A DNA stretch of 7,979 nucleotides. It comes from an uncultured Selenomonadales bacterium. Lineage in GTDB: Bacteria > Bacillota > Negativicutes > Selenomonadales > Selenomonadaceae. Below are positions 1 through 5,823 of this stretch, in pieces. Position numbers and translations under genes: made by a program. A model generated the notes under the pieces. That model ran no database searches. It saw nothing but the letters and a program-made list of their open reading frames with translations, and was not told the DNA's origin. Within the stretch, counting starts at the first letter, position 1. Each line of letters begins with the position of its first letter. The DNA lies in the NCBI GenBank assembly GCA_947305445.1, contig CAMZDU010000038.1, positions 1 through 7,979 on the forward strand, written 5' to 3'.

Positions 1-117
1 TTATTTTCGCTGGTTTTATCCTTTTAGCCATGGTTATTGATTCTTTAGTGTGAACGCAGCCTAATTTGAAAAGCTTTTGTCTGAAAATTGATTTCCGTGT
101 TTGGCTTCTTATTCGTG

Positions 118-146
118 TTGACGTGCACTCTTTTGAGTGATAAATT
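118..146 (+). promoter_or_regulatory. Putative sigma-A promoter of ilvA with a dyad in the spacer
   Basis: A TTGACG hexamer (118-123) lies 17 nt upstream of TAAATT (141-146), an acceptable -35/-10 pair; the -10 matches the consensus at only four of six bases. Inside the spacer is a perfect 5-bp dyad, CACTC (126-130), TTTT, GAGTG (135-139), which could be an operator. If this promoter is right, the leader before the TTG start is only about 25 nt. That leaves no room for a T-box or peptide attenuator, and none is visible. The promoter assignment is inferred from sequence only. Confidence 0.45.
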
Positions 147-177
147 ATTTATAGCAAGTAACGGGAGGTTTTGAATT

Positions 178-1455
178 TTGAGCGACACGAAAAATATTGC
201 GGCGGCGGACGAAAAAATTTTGACGCCCGCCGAAATCGTCGAGCGCACGACCATTGCCGATGTTTACCGCGCCGATAAACAGCTCGCCGGAATCGTCAAG
301 AAAACTCGATTAATTCCGAGCGATTTTTTTTCGGAGCTTAGCGGCAACGAAATTTTCCTCAAACCCGAAAACATGCAACACACCGGCGCGTTTAAGTTGC
401 GCGGCGCGTACAACAAAATCAGCCATTTGACAGACGAGGAGCGCAAGCGCGGAGTTATCACGGCTTCGGCCGGCAACCACGCGCAAGGCGTTGCCTTCGC
501 CGCGCAAAAACTCGGCGTCAAGGCCGTAATCTGCATGCCCGCAACTACGCCGATACTTAAAGTCGAGGCTACGAAAGCTTATGGCGCGGAAGTCATTCTT
601 CACGGCGACGGCTTCGACGATGCTTACAAACACAGTCTCGAACTTTGCAAACGTCACGGTTATGTTTACGTTCACCCGTTCAACGACCTGGAAGTCCTGC
701 TCGGTCAGGGCACGACTGCTCTTGAAATAATCAACGAACTTAAAGACGTGGACGCGATTTTAGTTCCGATTGGCGGCGGCGGTTTTGCAAGCGGCGTGGC
801 ACTTGCCACAAAGGTTGTCAGTCCGCACGTCAAAGTTATCGGCGTCGAGCCGGAGAACGCGGCCTGCATGAAGGCGGCTCTTGATGCGGGCAAACTTGTC
901 ACGCTTCCAAGCTCCGACACCGTTGCCGACGGTTGCGCGGTCAAGACGGCGGGCGATTTGACTTTTGCATTCTGTCAAAAATATCTGGACGAAATTATCA
1001 CCGTCAACGAAATGGAAATCATGTCCGCGCTGTTGTATCTGATTGAAAAACACAAACTTATCGCCGAGGGTGCCGGCGTTTTAAGTTTAGCCGCACTAAA
1101 TAAACTCAACTTCAAAGGCAAAAAGATCGTCGCAATCGTCAGCGGCGGGAATATTGATATTTCAACGCTTTCCGCGCTGATTGACAAAGCATTAATAGTT
1201 CGCGGCAGAATTTTCTGTTTCGGCGTATTGCTGGCCGACAAACCCGGCGAACTGCTTAACGTGTCGCGCATACTTTCCGAAGAGAATGCAAACGTCATCA
1301 AGCTTGAGCACGACCAAGCACGAGTTACGGACAGCTTTAAAAAAGTCGGCTTGGAAGTCACAGTTGAAACGCACAATCACGAGCACATTGATCGAATCGT
1401 CCGCGCCCTTGCCAAGCACGGTTACGAAATTCAAAAAATTGATCTCTTGCGCTGA
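178..1455 (+). CDS. ilvA: Threonine ammonia-lyase (threonine dehydratase), medium form with C-terminal ACT domain
   Basis: This PLP enzyme deaminates L-threonine to 2-oxobutanoate and ammonia, the entry to isoleucine synthesis or to threonine fermentation, in the cytoplasm. The 425-aa protein has the fold-type II core: the PLP lysine in TGAFKLRGA (Lys73), the substrate loop ASAGNHAQG (96-104), the phosphate-binding glycine loop PIGGGGFASG (197-206) and SGGN (322-325). A single ACT-like domain follows (about 345-425, starting GRIFCFGVLLADKPGELLNV), matching the family with one regulatory domain. The start is TTG, preceded by GGGAGG (163-168) at 9 nt; the first in-frame ATG is residue 66, inside the catalytic domain, so TTG is needed. 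About 20 N-terminal residues precede the usual family start. rsmD follows after 3 nt, so the two are probably co-transcribed. ACT ligand and biosynthetic versus catabolic role cannot be read from sequence. Confidence 0.93.
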   Translation: MSDTKNIAAADEKILTPAEIVERTTIADVYRADKQLAGIVKKTRLIPSDFFSELSGNEIFLKPENMQHTGAFKLRGAYNKISHLTDEERKRGVITASAGNHAQGVAFAAQKLGVKAVICMPATTPILKVEATKAYGAEVILHGDGFDDAYKHSLELCKRHGYVYVHPFNDLEVLLGQGTTALEIINELKDVDAILVPIGGGGFASGVALATKVVSPHVKVIGVEPENAACMKAALDAGKLVTLPSSDTVADGCAVKTAGDLTFAFCQKYLDEIITVNEMEIMSALLYLIEKHKLIAEGAGVLSLAALNKLNFKGKKIVAIVSGGNIDISTLSALIDKALIVRGRIFCFGVLLADKPGELLNVSRILSEENANVIKLEHDQARVTDSFKKVGLEVTVETHNHEHIDRIVRALAKHGYEIQKIDLLR

Positions 1456-1458
1456 ATC

Positions 1459-2025
1459 ATGCGAATCATCACGGGACGCGCCAAAGGTTTGCGCTTGAAG
1501 ACGCCCGCAGGATTTTCGACGCGACCGACTTCAGACCGCATAAAAGAATCCCTCTTCAGCATTTTGAGCGGACTTATCACCTTCGCGGAAATAAATTCTG
1601 TGCTGGACATTTTCGCGGGCACGGGAGCTTTGGGACTTGAATCAATTTCACGCGGCGCACATTCGGCGACCTTCATCGACACGACGACTGCCGACATTAT
1701 CCGCGACAACGCGACGCGGGCAAAATTTTTGGACGAGTGCAAAATTTTTCGCGGCGACTTCGCGAAAATTTTACAGCGGCTCTCGCGTCAAGGTGCGTCA
1801 TTCGATTTAATTTTCAGCGACCCGCCGTATGCGAGAGGACTTGCAGAAAAATCTTTGCGTCTTGTCGCGGAGCTGAATTTACTAAACACGGGCGGCTTGA
1901 TAATCGTCGAACACGGCGCGAAAGAAATTTTAGTCGACGTGCCGCCAACCTTCCGGCTTGTGCGACAAATCACTTGCGGCCACACGACGGCGATTGAAAT
2001 TTTTGAAAGGAACTTACCGACATGA
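1459..2025 (+). CDS. rsmD: 16S rRNA (guanine(966)-N2)-methyltransferase RsmD
   Basis: RsmD uses S-adenosylmethionine to methylate N2 of G966 (E. coli numbering) of 16S rRNA during 30S assembly. The 188-aa product has the family N-terminus MRIITGRAKGLRLKTP with TRPTSDRIKESLFSIL (21-36), the SAM-binding motif LDIFAGTGALGLE (49-61) and the catalytic DPPY (121-124) typical of N2/N6 amino methyltransferases. Length is normal. The ATG lies 3 nt after the ilvA stop and has no clear Shine-Dalgarno sequence, which suggests translational coupling to ilvA. The end overlaps the coaD start by 4 nt (ATGA). rsmD followed by coaD is a widespread bacterial order and supports both assignments. Confidence 0.95.
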   Translation: MRIITGRAKGLRLKTPAGFSTRPTSDRIKESLFSILSGLITFAEINSVLDIFAGTGALGLESISRGAHSATFIDTTTADIIRDNATRAKFLDECKIFRGDFAKILQRLSRQGASFDLIFSDPPYARGLAEKSLRLVAELNLLNTGGLIIVEHGAKEILVDVPPTFRLVRQITCGHTTAIEIFERNLPT

Positions 2026-2555
2026 AGAAGGCAATTTGCACGGGGAGCTTTGACCCCGTCACCAACGGACACGTAAATATTTTCGAGCGGGCGGCCAAAA
2101 TGGTCGACGAGCTTATTGTCTGCGTTTTCATCAACGAGCAGAAAAAATTTCTGTTCAACATGCAGGAGCGCGTCGAGCTGTTGCGCGAAGCTACCGTCCA
2201 CATCGAAAATTTGACCGTAGACGCCTGCAATACTTTGGCCGCCGATTACATCAAAAAGCACGACGTCAATATTATCGTTCGCGGACTGCGCTCTGCGGCG
2301 GATTTTGAATACGAAGTCAACACGGCGCAAATGATGCGTCACCTTATTCCGACCGTCGATACAATTTTTTTATTGACAGCACCAGAATTTTTGTTTATAA
2401 GTTCTTCGGGAGTACGTGAACTGGCGCATTTCGGCGGCGACGTGCACGGACTCGTGCCGGAGTGTGTGGAATTCGCGCTCCAGGCCAAAATGAAGACCTC
2501 AACCAATACTGACGTAGAGGGGAATGATTATGGCAGTACGCGACACCTTAAATAA
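2022..2555 (+). CDS. coaD: Phosphopantetheine adenylyltransferase
   Basis: CoaD transfers AMP from ATP to 4'-phosphopantetheine to make dephospho-CoA, the penultimate step of coenzyme A synthesis. The nucleotidyltransferase signature GSFDPVTNGH (8-17) contains the TxGH-like motif (TNGH, 14-17); FLFISSSGVREL (123-134) is the second conserved ATP-binding segment, and NIIVRGLRSAADFEYE (83-98) is the usual central block. A Shine-Dalgarno-like GAAAGGAA lies within the end of rsmD, and the start overlaps the rsmD stop as ATGA. The family usually ends near residue 160. Here the frame continues about 17 residues (TNTDVEGNDYGSTRHLK) to a TAA that lies 26 nt inside the next gene. The tail is polar and low in family-like features, so it may simply be read-on after loss of an older stop. 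Confidence 0.95.
   Translation: MKKAICTGSFDPVTNGHVNIFERAAKMVDELIVCVFINEQKKFLFNMQERVELLREATVHIENLTVDACNTLAADYIKKHDVNIIVRGLRSAADFEYEVNTAQMMRHLIPTVDTIFLLTAPEFLFISSSGVRELAHFGGDVHGLVPECVEFALQAKMKTSTNTDVEGNDYGSTRHLK
2516..2522 (+). promoter_or_regulatory. Ribosome binding site that favours the second ATG of the coiled-coil gene
   Basis: AGAGGGG sits 1 nt before the ATG at 2524 but 7 nt before the in-frame ATG at 2530. The second spacing is the normal one, so the protein most likely starts MAVRDTLNKI at 2530 rather than MIMAVRD. Confidence 0.6.
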
Positions 2556-3171
2556 GATAGAAAATCTTGTGGCGAGCGCACCGCACTTGCCGCTTACAAA
2601 CAAAACCGTCATCTCGGAAGAAGACTTGATTCATCTGGTTGAAGAGTTGCGCAAAGATTTGCCGCTCGAACTTGAACACGCAACCGAAGTCATGAAGGAA
2701 CGCGACAATATTATTCAGAACGCGCAACAGGAAGCCGCCAACATCATCAAGCAGGCGCAACTGCAAGCCGAGCAAATTCTCGACGAGAACGATATTGTCG
2801 TCAAGGCACGCGAAAAATCGCGCATGGTTTTGAATCAAGCGCAACAGCAGGAAGCCGAAATTATGGAGCGCACACGACAAAACTCCAAACAACTTCAAGA
2901 CGACGCCGACCGCTATGCCAATCAAGTTTTCGACCAGCTGATAGCGCACGTGACGAACACTTTCCAGGGCGTGCAACAGGCTCAATCCGGTCTTGAACAG
3001 GCGCGCCAGATTCTTCAGCAAGCAAAACTCCAAATGAATCAGCAGGCGGCTCAACAGGCCTACGCCCAGTCTTACGGCGTACAACAAACTTACGTCCAAC
3101 CGCAACAATACGACCAAACTCAACAATACAATCAGCCGCAACAATATAATCAGCAATTACATCCGCAATAG
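2530..3171 (+). CDS. Coiled-coil, glutamine-rich protein (DivIVA / ATP-synthase-b-like helix), function unknown
   Basis: This 213-aa protein has no recognised catalytic motif. Residues about 1-45 are a mixed N-terminal segment. About 45-175 is one long, highly charged, Ala/Gln-rich stretch (for example EATEVMKERDNII-like and AANIIKQAQLQAEQIL-type repeats) expected to form a coiled coil, like DivIVA C-terminal regions or ATP-synthase subunit b stalks. The last 40 residues are rich in Gln and Tyr and include three QQYxQx hexapeptides. There is no signal peptide or membrane segment, so a cytoplasmic, self-associating structural role is likely. Its start overlaps the end of coaD by 26 nt. From memory, Firmicutes often have a similar coiled-coil gene right after coaD, loosely named 'ATPase' or 'DivIVA-like'. 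An effect on cell division or envelope growth is inference only. Confidence 0.8.
   Translation: MAVRDTLNKIENLVASAPHLPLTNKTVISEEDLIHLVEELRKDLPLELEHATEVMKERDNIIQNAQQEAANIIKQAQLQAEQILDENDIVVKAREKSRMVLNQAQQQEAEIMERTRQNSKQLQDDADRYANQVFDQLIAHVTNTFQGVQQAQSGLEQARQILQQAKLQMNQQAAQQAYAQSYGVQQTYVQPQQYDQTQQYNQPQQYNQQLHPQ
3103..3156 (+). repeat. Three tandem 18-bp units encoding QQYDQT, QQYNQP, QQYNQQ
   Basis: Units at 3103-3120, 3121-3138 and 3139-3156 each begin CAACAATA(C/T) and encode QQY(D/N)Q(T/P/Q). They differ by a few substitutions but keep the phase, so this is an in-frame tandem repeat near the C-terminus of the coiled-coil protein. It could vary in copy number between strains. Confidence 0.85.
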
Positions 3172-3188
3172 CAACGATGAAATTTTCG

Positions 3189-3212
3189 GCGGAGTCCCAC
3201 GGCTCCGCTTTT
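3189..3212 (+). terminator. Rho-independent terminator after the ilvA-rsmD-coaD-coiled-coil operon
   Basis: GCGGAG (3189-3194) pairs with CTCCGC (3203-3208); an inner CC/GG pair can extend the stem with one bulged T. TTTT (3209-3212) follows, then an AT-rich stretch. It begins 18 nt after the stop codon of the coiled-coil gene. Confidence 0.85.
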
Positions 3213-3246
3213 ATGTATATAACGCGTTGCGAGAAGACAAAACAAT

Positions 3247-3285
3247 TAGGAACTTCCTAGGAATTAGGAGTTAGGAATGAGGAAT
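3247..3285 (+). repeat. TAGGAAT-type heptamer array with palindromic core and distal inverted copy
   Basis: Four contiguous heptamers, TAGGAAT (3258-3264), TAGGAGT (3265-3271), TAGGAAT (3272-3278) and GAGGAAT (3279-3285), follow one separate copy, TAGGAAC (3247-3253). The 10-bp palindrome TTCCTAGGAA (3254-3263) lies at the junction. An exact inverted match to TTAGGAATG (3271-3279) is CATTCCTAA (3331-3339), 51 nt further on, just before the nagE ribosome binding site. The array lies between a terminator and nagE, so it could be a binding-site cluster, an RNA hairpin masking translation, or a degenerate intergenic repeat. Function is not shown. Confidence 0.7.
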
Positions 3286-3344
3286 TATGATTTGCTCAGC
3301 GACAACAATACCGCCGCTATAACAATTTCACATTCCTAATTGAT

Positions 3345-3353
3345 AAAAGGGTG
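3345..3353 (+). promoter_or_regulatory. Ribosome binding site that favours a TTG start for nagE
   Basis: AAAAGGGTG (3345-3353) ends 8 nt before the TTG at 3362 but overlaps the alternative GTG at 3353. Its GGTG can pair with the CCAC of the 16S rRNA tail. The resulting N-terminus, MITFDKLQTVGKALMLP, has about the length seen in NagE-type permeases. Confidence 0.5.
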
Positions 3354-3361
3354 TGTTTCAT

Positions 3362-4738
3362 TTGATAACATTCGACAAACTTCAAACAGTCGGCAAAGCG
3401 TTGATGTTGCCCGTAGCGGTTTTGCCGGCGGCGGCGATACTCCTGCGTTTCGGTGCAGACGACGTTTTCAATATAGATATGCTCGAACAGGCAGGTCAAG
3501 CAATCTTCGACAACCTGCCGATAATTTTTGCAATAGGTATCGCCTTCGGACTCAGCTGGGACAAGCATGACAACGGTGCGGCGGGATTGTCGGGCTTCGT
3601 TTGCTATTCGGTGCTCACGACCGCGCTAAAAAGTATTGATCCCGAAATCAACATGGGCGTCTTCGCAGGCTTAATCAGCGGATTGACGGCCGGTTTTATT
3701 TATAATCGTTTCTACAACGTCAAAGTGCCGGAGTTTCTCGGCTTCTTCGGCGGACGACGCTCCGTTGCAATTATAACTTCTCTGGCGGCGATTATCCTTG
3801 CGGTGATATTCGGTGTGATTTGGCCACCCATACAAAAGGCGATTGAATTCGTCGGCGGCGCGATTGTCAATGCCGGTAGCTTGGGTGCGTTTACTTACGG
3901 CGTCTTGAATCGAATATTGTTGCCGCTGGGTCTGCACCACATTTTAAACAATATGGTGTTCTTCATGTTCGGCGAGTATACAAATCCCGTGACGGGCGCG
4001 GTTGTGCGCGGTGACATGACGAGATTTTTTGCGGGCGACCCGACGGCGGGAGCTTTCATGACGGGCGGCTTCCCCGTGATGATGTTCGGATTGCCGGCAG
4101 TGGCCTTTGCAATGTACCGAACCGCTCTGCCGCATAATCGTCCGAAAATTGCGGGCGCACTCATCTCAATGGCACTGACATCTTTTTTGACGGGCATAAC
4201 CGAGCCGATTGAATTTTCGTTTATGTTCCTCGCGCCGGCACTTTACGCGGCACATGCAATTTTGTTCGGCGTGTCAATGTTTGTCTGTTACGAGGCGGGC
4301 ATTTTAATCGGTTGTAGCTTTTCAATGGGCTTTGTCGACTACGTGCTTAACTGGGGCTTGGCGACGCGACCGGAGCTGATTATCCCGATGGGAATTATTT
4401 TCGGTCTGCTGTATTACATCGTGTTCAGTCAAGTTATTGCTATATTTGAGTTGCCGACGCTCGGCCGTTACGAAGATACTGCCGACAATAAATTGAGCGA
4501 CAGAGAGGTTGCCGAAGGAATTGTCGACGCCTTGGGCGGTTCGAGCAATTTTAAAACGATTGACAACTGCATAACTCGTCTGCGCATTACCGTCAATGAC
4601 GACACCAAAATCAACGAGAAAAAGTTGAAGTCGCTCGACTCCATTAAAGGCCTGTTGATTAAAGATACGGCGGTTCAAATTATAATCGGCTTCAGGGCGG
4701 AATCGGTTGCCAACGAGATTAACTCCCTGCACAGGTGA
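3362..4738 (+). CDS. nagE: PTS N-acetylglucosamine-type permease, EIIC-EIIB
   Basis: This inner-membrane phosphotransferase permease takes up and phosphorylates a hexose, most likely N-acetylglucosamine to GlcNAc-6-P. The EIIC domain (about 1-365, numbered from TTG) is strongly hydrophobic with about ten membrane segments, and shows LGLHHILNN (190-198), TGGFPVMMFGLP (234-245) and the hallmark GITEPIEF (278-285). The N-terminal LQTVGKALMLPVAVLPAAAILLRFG, the IDPEINMG block and FFGGRRSV closely resemble E. coli NagE as I remember it, which supports GlcNAc over glucose. EIIB follows (about 375-458) with the phospho-cysteine in IDNCITRLRITV (Cys403). There is no EIIA domain, unlike E. coli NagE, so a separate EIIA-Glc-type protein is needed. 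A GTG at 3353 is an alternative start, adding three residues. hypD begins 4 nt downstream, so the genes are probably co-transcribed. Confidence 0.9.
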   Translation: MITFDKLQTVGKALMLPVAVLPAAAILLRFGADDVFNIDMLEQAGQAIFDNLPIIFAIGIAFGLSWDKHDNGAAGLSGFVCYSVLTTALKSIDPEINMGVFAGLISGLTAGFIYNRFYNVKVPEFLGFFGGRRSVAIITSLAAIILAVIFGVIWPPIQKAIEFVGGAIVNAGSLGAFTYGVLNRILLPLGLHHILNNMVFFMFGEYTNPVTGAVVRGDMTRFFAGDPTAGAFMTGGFPVMMFGLPAVAFAMYRTALPHNRPKIAGALISMALTSFLTGITEPIEFSFMFLAPALYAAHAILFGVSMFVCYEAGILIGCSFSMGFVDYVLNWGLATRPELIIPMGIIFGLLYYIVFSQVIAIFELPTLGRYEDTADNKLSDREVAEGIVDALGGSSNFKTIDNCITRLRITVNDDTKINEKKLKSLDSIKGLLIKDTAVQIIIGFRAESVANEINSLHR

Positions 4739-4742
4739 CGAC

Positions 4743-5819
4743 ATGGCTGACACTTTAAAACTTGTCAAAAAAATTTCGCGGCTGGCGGACGGGAAAAAAT
4801 CTCTGCGCTTTATGGAAGTTTGCGGCACACACACGGTCGCGATATTTCGTTCGGGCATTCGGCAGATTTTGCCGGACAACGTCGAGCTTGTCAGCGGGCC
4901 GGGCTGTCCGGTTTGCGTCACGAACGACGATTACATTGACAAGGCAATCGCCTACTCGCGGCGGAAAAATTTTATCGTGGCGACGTTCGGCGACATGCTG
5001 AAAGTTCCCGGCTCGCGTTCAAGTTTGGCGGCGGCCTCGGCTGAAGGAGCGGACGTGCGGATTGTCTATTCACCACTTGACGCCGTAAAAATCGCCGAAG
5101 AAAATTCGCGCAAGCAGATAATTTTTCTGGCGGTCGGATTCGAGACAACTGCCCCGACTGCGGCGGCGACGGTCTTGGCGGCACAGGCTCGCGGCGTGAA
5201 AAATTTATTCATGCTCTCTGCTCAAAAACTCGTCCCGCCGACATTGCGCGTGTTACTCGACGACGCGGCCGTTAAAGTCGACGGATTTTTGTTGCCGGGA
5301 CACGTGGCGGTAGTAATCGGCGCGAAGGCTTTCAACTTTTTGGCGGACGAATTTAAAATTTCCGGCGCAATCGGCGGCTTCGAGGCGGACGAAATTTTAT
5401 CCGCGCTGGTCAGTTTGCTTGAACAACTTGACAGCGGACGAGCGCAAGTCACGAATAATTATCGCGCTGTCGTCACGGACGAGGGCAACGTTGCCGCGAA
5501 AAAAATTCTGTCGCAAGTTTACGAAGTGACGGACGCCGATTGGCGCGGCCTCGGAAAAATCCCTGCGTCGGGATTGCGCATGCGTGACGAATTTGCGGCC
5601 TTCGACATTGAGCGTGTCGAGCCGATTGAAATTGAACGCGTCGAAAAAAAATCTGCGTGTCGTTGCGGCGAAGTGTTGCGCGGCGTCATCAAACCGACGG
5701 ATTGTCCGCTCTTCGGCAAGGCCTGTAAGCCGCTCCACGCAATCGGCCCTTGCATGGTCTCGGTCGAAGGTGTCTGCGCGGCCTGGTTCAAATACGGCGG
5801 AAATAATTTCAAGTGGTGA
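4743..5819 (+). CDS. hypD: Hydrogenase maturation factor HypD
   Basis: HypD is the [4Fe-4S] scaffold on which, with HypC and HypE, the Fe(CN)2CO unit of [NiFe]-hydrogenases is assembled in the cytoplasm. The 358-aa product is full length. Conserved motifs are FMEVCGTHT (Cys27), GPGCPVCV (Cys55, Cys58), TFGDMLKVPGS (81-91), AVGFETTAP (130-138) and LPGHV (184-188). The C-terminal cysteine region CRCGEVLRGVIKPTDCP...CK...GPCMVSVEGVC (Cys306, 308, 321, 328, 337, 345) includes the cluster ligands. The ATG at 4743 is chosen because AGGTGA (4733-4738), which contains the nagE stop, lies 4 nt before it and the product then begins as family members do. An in-frame extension back to 4707 lies inside nagE and is not supported. 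hypC would normally be just upstream but nagE is there instead. Confidence 0.97.
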   Translation: MADTLKLVKKISRLADGKKSLRFMEVCGTHTVAIFRSGIRQILPDNVELVSGPGCPVCVTNDDYIDKAIAYSRRKNFIVATFGDMLKVPGSRSSLAAASAEGADVRIVYSPLDAVKIAEENSRKQIIFLAVGFETTAPTAAATVLAAQARGVKNLFMLSAQKLVPPTLRVLLDDAAVKVDGFLLPGHVAVVIGAKAFNFLADEFKISGAIGGFEADEILSALVSLLEQLDSGRAQVTNNYRAVVTDEGNVAAKKILSQVYEVTDADWRGLGKIPASGLRMRDEFAAFDIERVEPIEIERVEKKSACRCGEVLRGVIKPTDCPLFGKACKPLHAIGPCMVSVEGVCAAWFKYGGNNFKW

Positions 5820-5823
5820 TACT

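Noticed and set aside
1..31. Possible start of a divergent minus-strand gene reading MAKRIKPAKI to the left edge
   Set aside because: Only ten codons are visible, there is no clear ribosome binding site or promoter on the minus strand, and no family can be recognised.
1..177. T-box or other riboswitch ahead of ilvA
   Set aside because: No T-box antiterminator core (TGGNACCGCG-like) and no terminator hairpin are seen, and the predicted leader is only about 25 nt.
1788..2342. 184-aa minus-strand frame opposite rsmD and coaD
   Set aside because: It is antisense to two genes with clear catalytic motifs and has no ribosome binding site or recognisable domain.
2548..3156. 202-aa minus-strand open frame antisense to the coiled-coil gene
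   Set aside because: Its leucine-rich sequence is what reverse-complemented CAA/CAG glutamine codons give; the + strand frame has the ribosome binding site and operon context.
3292..3323. Candidate nagE promoter TTGCTC ... TATAAC
   Set aside because: The spacer is 20 nt and the -35 is poor; the TATAAC alone is not enough to call a promoter.
3319..3332. ATAACAATTTCACA, identical to part of the E. coli lac operator and leader
   Set aside because: The left operator half is absent, so there is no lac-type symmetry; treated as a chance match in AT-rich sequence.
4707..4742. 12-codon upstream extension of hypD
   Set aside because: It overlaps nagE and lacks a ribosome binding site, whereas AGGTGA sits correctly before the ATG at 4743.
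5584..5823. 80-codon upstream extension of the hypE frame
   Set aside because: It lies inside hypD, is Ser/Arg-rich and unlike HypE, and the ATG at 5824 gives the canonical N-terminus.
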